A DNA stretch of 64,000 bases, taken from Marinoscillum pacificum (GTDB taxonomy: Bacteria; Bacteroidota; Bacteroidia; Cytophagales; Cyclobacteriaceae). Positions 57,447 to 64,000 of the stretch are shown one piece after another. A program made the translations under genes and the position numbers. The DNA is taken from contig NZ_JAMZMJ010000018.1 in assembly GCF_024714495.1 (NCBI RefSeq), positions 1 through 64,000 of the forward strand, given 5' to 3'. Each line of letters opens with the position of its first letter. The first letter of the stretch is position 1. A model generated the notes under the pieces. It was not told where the DNA came from and made no database searches. It saw only the letters and a list, made by a program, of their open reading frames with translations.

Positions 57447-58334
57447 ATGAAAAATCCTACTAAAGACTCTGTAAATCCTGAAGTATTCAAATTATATGAT
57501 GATTATGCGCACAATCGGATGGAGCGCAGAGAGTTTTTGGAAAAGCTGAGTGTATATGCTGTCGGGGGCTTGACATTGAGTTCTTTGATGAGTTTCATTA
57601 TGCCTAATTATCAGGATACCATCAAAGTTGCTCAGAATGATAAGGAGTTAATTACTGAAATGATCGAATACAATTCCCCAGATGGAGGTGGGATCATTAA
57701 AGCTCAACTTTCTCGGCCAAAAGATGCAAAAGGCAAGTTGCCTGGAATTGTAGTAGTGCATGAAAATAGAGGATTGAACCCCCACATTGCAGATGTAGGA
57801 AGAAGGGCGGCTAAAGAAGGCTTCATTAGCATTTCTCCAGACGCATTAACTCCATTGGGTGGATATCCAGGTAATGATGATGATGGGAGAGTATTGCAGC
57901 GTCAGCGTGATCGAGGTGAAATGCTCAACGATTTTATTGCGGCATTTGATTACCTCCAATCACATCCAGAATGTACCGGAAATGTAGGTGTTGTCGGGTT
58001 CTGTTTTGGAGGCTGGGTATCTAACATGATGGCTGTACAGGTTCCAGAGTTGAAAGCAGCTGTGCCGTTTTATGGAGGGCAGCCATCTGCTGAAGATGTG
58101 CCCCAGATCAGTGCACCATTGTTATTACACTTTGGAGAGCTGGATGAGCGAGTAAATGCAGGATGGCCAGCGTATGAAGAAGCACTGAAAGCTAATGATA
58201 AAAGCTATGAAGCTTATATCTATTCCAACGCTAATCATGGTTTTCATAACGATTCCACTTCGCGCTATGACGAAACGAATGCTAAGTTAGCTTGGAGCAG
58301 AACCATTGAGTTCTTTAAGCAAAATTTAGGTTAA
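57447..58334 (+). CDS. Dienelactone hydrolase family protein
   Basis: 295 residues from the ATG at 57447 (an earlier TTG is rejected). The alpha/beta-hydrolase triad of the family is visible: the nucleophile Cys in VVGFCFGGWVSN, Asp in HFGELDERVNAG and His in NANHGFHND; the HENRGLNPHIADV oxyanion region is also present. Residues about 28-50 (RREFLEKLSVYAVGGLTL) look like a Tat-type or membrane-anchored N-terminus, so it may act outside the cytoplasm. A TATCTTTA box lies 25 bases upstream. Substrate unknown. Confidence 0.9.
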   Translation: MKNPTKDSVNPEVFKLYDDYAHNRMERREFLEKLSVYAVGGLTLSSLMSFIMPNYQDTIKVAQNDKELITEMIEYNSPDGGGIIKAQLSRPKDAKGKLPGIVVVHENRGLNPHIADVGRRAAKEGFISISPDALTPLGGYPGNDDDGRVLQRQRDRGEMLNDFIAAFDYLQSHPECTGNVGVVGFCFGGWVSNMMAVQVPELKAAVPFYGGQPSAEDVPQISAPLLLHFGELDERVNAGWPAYEEALKANDKSYEAYIYSNANHGFHNDSTSRYDETNAKLAWSRTIEFFKQNLG

Positions 58335-58726
58335 TCGAGCGTTACAGTTATTGTTTCTGGACCTTCAACCTTCAAGATGTGACAACAGTCGTGTCCTATG
58401 ATGTAAGATTCCTCGACATATGTCTCTCCACCTTTCCATCCTTTGAAAGTCAGTTCGGTACCAGAACGGTCTACTTCTGATTTATCTAGATCTGTGAGTA
58501 CAGTATACAAAGGAGAATTAGGCTCCGTTTCAGAACTTATGAAGATTAATTGCTCATTTTTGAAGGTGCCTGTACTATCCAGGGCAATTACGGTTCCGTT
58601 CTCATCCTGCACATTGACAAAAATTGTTTCCAGCTGTTCTGTGCAGAACTCCACATCGTTGCAGCTATTTTCATCACAAGATGCCAATAGTGCGAATAAA
58701 AATAAGGTATAAGTGATTCGTTGCAT
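58331..58726 (-). CDS. Small lipoprotein, function unknown
   Basis: 131 residues from the ATG at 58726; a GTG upstream is less likely. Lipobox FALLASC, then DENSCNDVEFCTEQLETIFV. Further cysteines (one in CNDVEFC, two in IIGHDCCHILKVEG) may form disulfides. It looks like a small carboxypeptidase-regulatory or immunoglobulin-like beta protein. No family assigned. Possibly cotranscribed with the lipoprotein gene upstream (58762-59385). It overlaps the dienelactone hydrolase stop by four bases. Confidence 0.72.
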   Translation of the reverse strand: MQRITYTLFLFALLASCDENSCNDVEFCTEQLETIFVNVQDENGTVIALDSTGTFKNEQLIFISSETEPNSPLYTVLTDLDKSEVDRSGTELTFKGWKGGETYVEESYIIGHDCCHILKVEGPETITVTLD

Positions 58727-58761
58727 ATACCTATGACACACCAGGAAAAGAATAGGTTGGT

Positions 58762-59385
58762 TTATATTTCTAATTCAGCGGCTCTGAGCAGATCTTTATA
58801 AGAAATCAGTTCTTCTACAAGTTCAAGCTGACCTGCAGTGGTGTCTTTAAACACAAGATATTTGATAGCTACTCCTTCATCTTCCCACTTCATTTGATAC
58901 CGGTTAAAGGAATCATTGATGAAGTTTCCCGTATCGCTTTTTACAACAATGTTTTCTTCTCGGGAGAGTTTGTAGGTGGTGTCATTGAGTGCTTTGAAGC
59001 GGAAGCCTCCATAGGCTTTCATTAGCTCCTGACTGATATCAGTGTCCAATTCGTATTTCTTTTTACAAAGAGTACCGTCGATAAAGTATAGCGTGAGACG
59101 ATTGACCAGTGCTTCAGAAACATACAGATCAGGGTTCTCAACTATGTAAAACTCTGCTCGATCATCAAAGAATTTGCCATACAGATGCTGTTGGCTCACA
59201 TTTAATTGTTCTTGTGTTGCCCCAATTTCAACACTTATTAAGTCATAGGTAACCGCCTCGTCTATATTAGCTTTTTTTTCAGATTCTGTTAAACCTTTGA
59301 TTTTGGCTTCAGTTTCAATTGGCTTTTTGGGAGTGCATTTAGTTATAAGAAAGACTATCAGTACAGAATATATTAGTTGTTTCAT
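58762..59385 (-). CDS. Lipoprotein, function unknown
   Basis: 207 residues from the ATG at 59385; a GTG ten codons upstream is possible. Lipobox-like LIVFLITKC. The mature part is mixed alpha/beta with FFDDRAEFYIVENPDLYVSE, TLYFIDGTLCKKKYELDTDI and a C-terminal helix; no known motif. Located 35 bases before the small lipoprotein gene on the same strand, and divergent from the hybrid kinase gene. Confidence 0.7.
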   Translation of the reverse strand: MKQLIYSVLIVFLITKCTPKKPIETEAKIKGLTESEKKANIDEAVTYDLISVEIGATQEQLNVSQQHLYGKFFDDRAEFYIVENPDLYVSEALVNRLTLYFIDGTLCKKKYELDTDISQELMKAYGGFRFKALNDTTYKLSREENIVVKSDTGNFINDSFNRYQMKWEDEGVAIKYLVFKDTTAGQLELVEELISYKDLLRAAELEI

Positions 59386-59552
59386 TAGTTGGGAATTTGG
59401 AGTGTTGAGTTTCACATCAATAACTAATATAAACCATATGAAATTCTTTTAGTAATCAGTTGTATTAGATATTCATACTTATTCATCGAAAAGTCTAATT
59501 TTTGAATAATATAGGCTTATTTTGTAGTAGCTTTAGATCAGTCAGCTATAGA

Positions 59553-61046
59553 ATGAAGTTATCCATAAGGTATTTAGTATACGGGGCAGTCTTTGGATTG
59601 ATCTTTCCATTTTTCTCTTCAATTCTGCTATGTATACAGGATTTTGGTGAGTTGTCCATTTCTTGTTTCATTTCAGTACAATCCGCAAACTCACTTCTTT
59701 GGGTAATTGATACGGCACCATTCTTTTTGGGAGTTTTCGCTTTTTTCGTTGGTAAGAAGCAAGAAAGTATCAATGAAATCAATGAGGGACTTCATGAACT
59801 GGTAGCGGAGCAAACCAAAGACCTTACAGAAACGAACCTGATTTTGAAGGAAGAAATCGCTGAAAGAATCAGGCGAGAGCAAGAACTCATTGACGCTCGA
59901 GAGGCAGCTGAAGAAGGTGTTCGCATCAAAGATCAATTTCTGAGTAACATGAGTCATGAAATCAGGACGCCTATGAATGGTATTCTGGGAATGACCAATA
60001 TTCTGCTTAATACTGAACTCTCAGAAAATCAGTCTAAATATCTGGCAGCTATCGATTATTCAGCCAAGAACCTTTTGGTGATTATCAATGATATATTGGA
60101 TCTCTCTAAAATTAATGCCGAAAAGCTTCAACTAGATCTTACCAATTTTAAGATTCATGATGTATTTAAATCTGTTGAGCACACGCTTCGTTTTAAGGCA
60201 CAGGAAAAAGGAATTGGATTTGATATATACATGGATCAAAATTTACCAATTACGGTAGCTGGTGATCCTGTTCGATTTGGTCAAATTCTTTTGAACATCA
60301 TTGGCAATGCCGTAAAGTTTACAGAGAAAGGGAAGGTGGTTACCAATTGTTTATTGAAAAAAGAAGAGCCATCCTCATATCAGATAGAAGTAACGGTAGA
60401 AGACACTGGGGTAGGTATCTCTCAGGTAGATATTGACAAAATATTCGAAAGTTTCACTCAGGCTGGAAATAACTCAGCAGCCAAGTTTGGTGGTACAGGA
60501 CTCGGATTGCCAATTTCAAAAAAACTGATAGAGTTGCATCACGGCGATATCAAGGTGGAGAGCAAAATTGGCCAGGGAAGTACCTTTAGTTTTACGTTAA
60601 AGCTGAATAGCCCAATTGTTGAGGAGCCAAAACGAAGTGAAGGAGATTTGGTGTTTATGACTCCTGAGAATCGATCCAAAGTAAAGATTCTGTTGGTAGA
60701 GGATAACCAAATCAATCAGATGGTAGCTCAAAATTTATTAGTCAAATATGGCTTCCAATTAGATATTGCCAATCATGGAAGAGAAGCGATTGAAAAAGTA
60801 AAAGACAAAGATTACGACATTATATTAATGGATGTACAGATGCCTGAAATGAACGGTTTGGAGGCTACTCGTTATATCCGTTCTAATTTTGAGGAGCCAA
60901 AATGCAATGTGAAAATCATGGCCATGACGGCATCAGTTCTCAAACGAGAAATTGACATTTGCATGGAAGCCGGCATGGATGATTACATTCCAAAGCCCTA
61001 CCAACCGGAAGAGCTCTTTCAGAAAATTATGCGACTTGTTAGTTAG
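59553..61046 (+). CDS. Hybrid sensor histidine kinase/response regulator
   Basis: 497 residues from the ATG at 59553; an upstream TTG is rejected. Two membrane segments (about 7-28 and 47-67) with a short periplasmic loop, a coiled-coil linker (about 75-128), HisKA with His135 in SNMSHEIRTPMNGILGMTN, HATPase_c with NIIGNAVKFTEKGKVV and KFGGTGLGLPISKKL, and a C-terminal receiver with ILLVEDNQINQMVAQ, IILMDVQMPEMNGLEAT and YIPKPYQPEEL. There is no clear sensor domain; signals may reach it through the membrane or coiled coil. The receiver resembles the stand-alone one at 35212-35610. Confidence 0.94.
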   Translation: MKLSIRYLVYGAVFGLIFPFFSSILLCIQDFGELSISCFISVQSANSLLWVIDTAPFFLGVFAFFVGKKQESINEINEGLHELVAEQTKDLTETNLILKEEIAERIRREQELIDAREAAEEGVRIKDQFLSNMSHEIRTPMNGILGMTNILLNTELSENQSKYLAAIDYSAKNLLVIINDILDLSKINAEKLQLDLTNFKIHDVFKSVEHTLRFKAQEKGIGFDIYMDQNLPITVAGDPVRFGQILLNIIGNAVKFTEKGKVVTNCLLKKEEPSSYQIEVTVEDTGVGISQVDIDKIFESFTQAGNNSAAKFGGTGLGLPISKKLIELHHGDIKVESKIGQGSTFSFTLKLNSPIVEEPKRSEGDLVFMTPENRSKVKILLVEDNQINQMVAQNLLVKYGFQLDIANHGREAIEKVKDKDYDIILMDVQMPEMNGLEATRYIRSNFEEPKCNVKIMAMTASVLKREIDICMEAGMDDYIPKPYQPEELFQKIMRLVS

Positions 61047-62218
61047 TTAAGAGACTTCTCAAGGTCACTTGCAGGGATCTTCGAAAAGAATACGCGCTTA
61101 AATCTTCCTGACAAGTAAGTAGTTCCCAAAATCAATACATCTCCATTTTCATCCACTTTTATTGATCCAAGTGTATAAGGATTGATGTAACCAATTTTGT
61201 GAATTCCTGCCAATTCACCAGTTGCGGATTGATAAATGTACAGTGCAATCTGTCTGCTTTCGGTCTCAGCCGCGATGATGGTGTATGATTGCTCAGCGTT
61301 TTCCCACTTCACAATATCAGCATTGGATCTTGATTTGAATTCGGAGATTGGAGTCTCGATATAGTTTGAAATAGAAATATGGTTATTCGTATTTACCGTG
61401 GCGTTTGGTAAAATAAAATTGTCATTGAACTGAAATCCAAACAAAGCGAATTCACTACCTTGATTGACCAGAGCAGACGTAATACCCCCGTTCAAGTTTT
61501 GTCCCATAATTCTTCCAGTTACCTCACCAATTCCTTGGGTAAACACTAAAGACATAGTGTAATCGTAAATACCATTGAAATAATAAGAGCCATTAGTCCA
61601 TTCACCACAAAAGAATGGCAATGAGCCTTTTTCTGGATCTACTAAGTGGTTTATTATTTGACTCTCCATGTCACTTCCAGCACCAAATTCATATCTAGAA
61701 ATGTTAGCACTGCCATCTGTTCCTACTGTAGCTAATGTCATTTGAGAGCTAGATAAATCACATCCTAACAATAAGAGTTCGTTGGCTGAAGTAACATTGG
61801 CAGCCAAAGGGTAATCCAGGCCAGCGATATCTGTTGCTTCATAACCCTCATCTGTAACGCTAAAAAGTACCGGATTCAGAGTTGTCGGGTTCATAGCAAA
61901 GAAATAGCCTACTGAATCAATCGTGACCATGTCTCCAACAGGAGCTACATAATCAGCGGATAAATCATCTTCTGATAAAAAATTACCTTCTTCATCTACT
62001 CTAATCAACTTCACCCCTAAATAATCTGATTCATCTAGCGTTTGGCCAGTCAGGATAATGTATCCAGTACTTGTTTGCATAAAGTCAATCGGGTAGTATC
62101 CTTCACTACCTCGATAAGAGTCGTAGATTTTAGTGAAAGCGGTGGTTGGGTCAAACTCTTCCTGCTGACAAGCAGTGGTCAATATGAAGAGTATGAATAT
62201 ATAAGCGAGTTTTTTCAT
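61043..62218 (-). CDS. Lipoprotein with beta-propeller-like repeats, function unknown
   Basis: 391 residues; lipobox ILFILTTAC with Cys17. Repeated units of the type G-Y-x-I-L-T-G-Q (YIILTGQTLDESDYLGVKLI; VDENGDVLILGTTYL) suggest a propeller fold of about seven blades, as in many secreted Bacteroidota proteins. Third gene of a - strand unit, 3 bases after the barrel protein gene. Its stop overlaps the hybrid kinase stop by four bases. Confidence 0.75.
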   Translation of the reverse strand: MKKLAYIFILFILTTACQQEEFDPTTAFTKIYDSYRGSEGYYPIDFMQTSTGYIILTGQTLDESDYLGVKLIRVDEEGNFLSEDDLSADYVAPVGDMVTIDSVGYFFAMNPTTLNPVLFSVTDEGYEATDIAGLDYPLAANVTSANELLLLGCDLSSSQMTLATVGTDGSANISRYEFGAGSDMESQIINHLVDPEKGSLPFFCGEWTNGSYYFNGIYDYTMSLVFTQGIGEVTGRIMGQNLNGGITSALVNQGSEFALFGFQFNDNFILPNATVNTNNHISISNYIETPISEFKSRSNADIVKWENAEQSYTIIAAETESRQIALYIYQSATGELAGIHKIGYINPYTLGSIKVDENGDVLILGTTYLSGRFKRVFFSKIPASDLEKSLN

Positions 62219-62221
62219 GAT

Positions 62222-63094
62222 TTAGTAAGGCTGGAAAGTTTTGTCGATGTAGCGTAGTGGAAAAATAAAACTTACAGCTGCGTTGATATTATTGATTTTG
62301 AGCTTGTCGTTGACATCTCCTATACTGACCAATTCATTTTCTGAATAAGGACTTTCATTAGATGAGAAAGAAGTTAGACCATAGAGATAGGTGATTTCAA
62401 CTACTGTTCTGATGTTGGCATAGTCCAGACTTGTGCCAATACCTCCAAGTACTCCGGCAAAGTTTCTCATTCTGTCGGTGTTACCAATATTGAAGCTCCC
62501 TCCAGAATAGGTTTGAGGTACAGATCCAAGGTAATCCGTGTACTCTATTTCTACCTTTTTCTGAGTGTTGACAATCATCGAATATTGCCCACCGATTAAT
62601 GCAAATGGACGGATTTTTCCGCGCTGAATTAGGTCGTACTTGAAAATAAGAGGTACTTCTACTACTTGTAAAACCTGCTCTACATCAATCTGAGATTCCA
62701 GCTGATCAGCTTCACCAGACCCTACCCATTCCATGTAGTTGGTGTAGTTATATCGCATGATCTTGAAGGTTGGCTGTAGCCCGACAGTGAAACCTTTGTG
62801 GTAAAAGGAAATGTCTAATCCAGCTTGCCCTCCAGGGAGGTTGAAAATTCCATATTCCTTTTCCAGGTTGTCAGGACTGTAGTTAATCGGACTAAAAGCA
62901 TAGTAATCTTCTAGTACGTCTGGTTGAGTGAAGTTTACTCCAAAACGTAAACCAAGCCACCATTGTGTACTTAAAAAGTTCTTGACAGGTGATGGCGGTG
63001 GTTGACGCCTTTGAGCTACTGATAAATGAGTTAGAAGAAGTAAAGCGGCCATTGCCAGTACTCTACTTCCTAATGATAAGGCGTTTGGTATCAT
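62222..63094 (-). CDS. PorT-like outer-membrane beta-barrel protein
   Basis: 290 residues from the ATG at 63094; a TTG nine codons earlier is rejected. Signal peptide ending LLLLTHLSVAQ. The mature part has strands typical of the OMP_b-brl family (WWLGLRFGVNFTQPDVLEDY, VEVPLIFKYDLIQRGKIRPF, FALIGGQYSMIVN) and ends in an aromatic residue. Resemblance to PorT-type barrels is at the fold level only. It starts 32 bases inside the end of the DUF1501 gene, so the two are coupled. Confidence 0.8.
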   Translation of the reverse strand: MIPNALSLGSRVLAMAALLLLTHLSVAQRRQPPPSPVKNFLSTQWWLGLRFGVNFTQPDVLEDYYAFSPINYSPDNLEKEYGIFNLPGGQAGLDISFYHKGFTVGLQPTFKIMRYNYTNYMEWVGSGEADQLESQIDVEQVLQVVEVPLIFKYDLIQRGKIRPFALIGGQYSMIVNTQKKVEIEYTDYLGSVPQTYSGGSFNIGNTDRMRNFAGVLGGIGTSLDYANIRTVVEITYLYGLTSFSSNESPYSENELVSIGDVNDKLKINNINAAVSFIFPLRYIDKTFQPY

Positions 63095-64000
63095 CCAGTT
63101 TTTCTGATTTCGCTTTAACAAAATAAATTCCAGGAGGTGTTTGGTCTAGTTGGAAGGTGAATAAATGTTTGCCAGGTTTCACTGAGCGAGTGATTTGTTG
63201 AACCACTCGACCATTCAGGTCAATCAACTCTACTCGCACGTTTTGATAGTCGTTTACCAGTATCTGAGCTTGAGCATATTTGCTTGCCGGATTCGGGTAA
63301 ACGGATTGTATGTTGAACTTAGACTTTAAAAATTCATCGGTTCCGGTGATGGTTGACTTAATCAGATCCAAAGGCTCATAATTGCCTCCGTTTGGATTAG
63401 GTCCACTGATAAAATCTCTGAAAAAAATGTCATTGGTGATGACTGATTGATCTACTCCCAACCAGTCCTTAAGAATTCCTGCGTAGAGCTGTCGATAGTC
63501 AAATTGCATTTGCACATTTCCCTGACTCATATCAGGGTTCGTACCATAGATTCCAGGATTTACTCCCGCTCCAAACATCATCACAGGGCCACCGGTGCCA
63601 TGGTCTGTACCATAACTGCCATTGGATGCTATTCGTCTTCCAAATTCAGACATAGACACCGTCAACACACGAGTATGTAAACCACGATTAATCAAGTCAG
63701 TATTGAAAGCTTTCATAGCCTCACTGATATAATAAAGAAGTTTTGCATGACTTCCATAAGTTGGATCGTAGGACTCTGTTTGTTCAGCATGTGTATCAAA
63801 CCCTCCAATCTTCACTAAAAATACCTTGGTTTTGAGACCACCGTCTAGTAGTCTGGCTATTAGTCTTAACTGGTTACTAAGTGGATTTGATGAGGCACGG
63901 TTTTGAAATGGATACTTTTCAGGGTAATCTACCTGTGTTTCATTTCCTTTATTGTAAACTTTTACCAACTGTGCAATGTAGTCTTCTGATTTGTCTTCTA
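63063..64000 (-). CDS. DUF1501 family protein with type IX secretion C-terminal domain (5' end outside window)
   Basis: The frame is open to the window edge, so the N-terminus is missing; about 311 residues are visible. FLVKIGGFDTHAEQTESYDP, VLTVSMSEFGRRIASNGSYG, TDHGTGGPVMMFGAGVNPGI and GILKDWLGVDQSVI are hallmarks of DUF1501, a sulfatase/phosphatase-like fold. The last 75 residues (SVYPNPASKYAQAQILVNDY to IYFVKAKSEKLDDTKRLIIR) are a type A sorting domain, which directs export by the type IX system and is then cleaved. DUF1501 genes usually follow a DUF1800 gene, expected just beyond the window. Confidence 0.9.
   Translation of the reverse strand, partial: EDKSEDYIAQLVKVYNKGNETQVDYPEKYPFQNRASSNPLSNQLRLIARLLDGGLKTKVFLVKIGGFDTHAEQTESYDPTYGSHAKLLYYISEAMKAFNTDLINRGLHTRVLTVSMSEFGRRIASNGSYGTDHGTGGPVMMFGAGVNPGIYGTNPDMSQGNVQMQFDYRQLYAGILKDWLGVDQSVITNDIFFRDFISGPNPNGGNYEPLDLIKSTITGTDEFLKSKFNIQSVYPNPASKYAQAQILVNDYQNVRVELIDLNGRVVQQITRSVKPGKHLFTFQLDQTPPGIYFVKAKSEKLDDTKRLIIRK

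Overview
This window is chromosomal DNA of a Bacteroidota bacterium, most likely a marine-type member of the order Cytophagales; the genus cannot be fixed from the sequence alone. Evidence: promoters of the Bacteroidota form (TTG or TTTG, 18-20 nt, TAnnTTTG), few Shine-Dalgarno sites, a DUF3467 gene behind rpoC, an str operon without tuf, ribosomal proteins L22 and L17 with the extensions usual in the phylum, a SusC/SusD pair with a FecI-type sigma factor and FecR, LytTR and hybrid two-component systems, and a type IX secretion C-terminal domain.

Layout. (1) 1-19.6 kb is a housekeeping block, all on the + strand: the 3' half of rpoC, a DUF3467 gene, rpsL-rpsG-fusA-rpsJ, then rplC to rpsN, rpsH to infA-rpmJ, and rpsM-rpsK-rpsD-rpoA-rplQ. 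The sequence shows transcription breaks: terminators after the DUF3467 gene, after rpsJ and after rplQ, and new promoters before rpsL, rplC and rpsH. (2) 19.6-30.5 kb holds metabolic and cell-cycle genes: carA-eno, an FtsB/DivIC-like gene, an outer-membrane barrel, and on the - strand a PIF1-like helicase, an Ldh-family oxidoreductase and a Ppx/GppA phosphatase. An acyl-CoA carboxylase, an M42 peptidase and a signal-less metal-receptor-like protein follow on the + strand. (3) 30.4-35.0 kb, - strand, is a tightly overlapping cassette: ECF sigma factor, short membrane protein (candidate anti-sigma), two exported DUF4252 proteins, ABC ATPase and ABC-2 permease. (4) 35.2-42.3 kb is a signalling block: a stand-alone receiver, a TonB-dependent receptor without SusD, a LytS/LytTR pair and a multi-PAS kinase. 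(5) 42.4-52.9 kb is a nutrient-uptake locus: FecI-type sigma, FecR, SusC with STN domain, SusD, a lipoprotein carrying a beta/gamma-crystallin domain, a purple-acid-phosphatase-like lipoprotein and, facing it, an exported GDPD/PI-PLC-like protein. The enzyme content suggests a phosphoester substrate. (6) 53-64 kb holds PadR plus an FtsX-type permease, a Bcr/CflA-type exporter, a dienelactone hydrolase, two lipoproteins, a hybrid histidine kinase, and a - strand operon of a DUF1501 protein with a type IX sorting domain, an outer-membrane barrel and a lipoprotein.

No rRNA, tRNA, CRISPR array, insertion sequence, phage gene or attachment site was recognised. No gene-free stretch exceeds 300 bases; the longest (about 220-235 bases) lie at 34991-35211 and 38049-38282. 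Coding is very compact: four of the convergent gene pairs overlap by exactly four bases at their stop codons. No wholly new system is evident. The best candidates for something under-described are the ECF/DUF4252/ABC cassette, the crystallin-domain lipoprotein in the SusCD-phosphatase locus, the paired PadR operators, and a 13-bp-arm palindrome between divergent genes at 26.9 kb.
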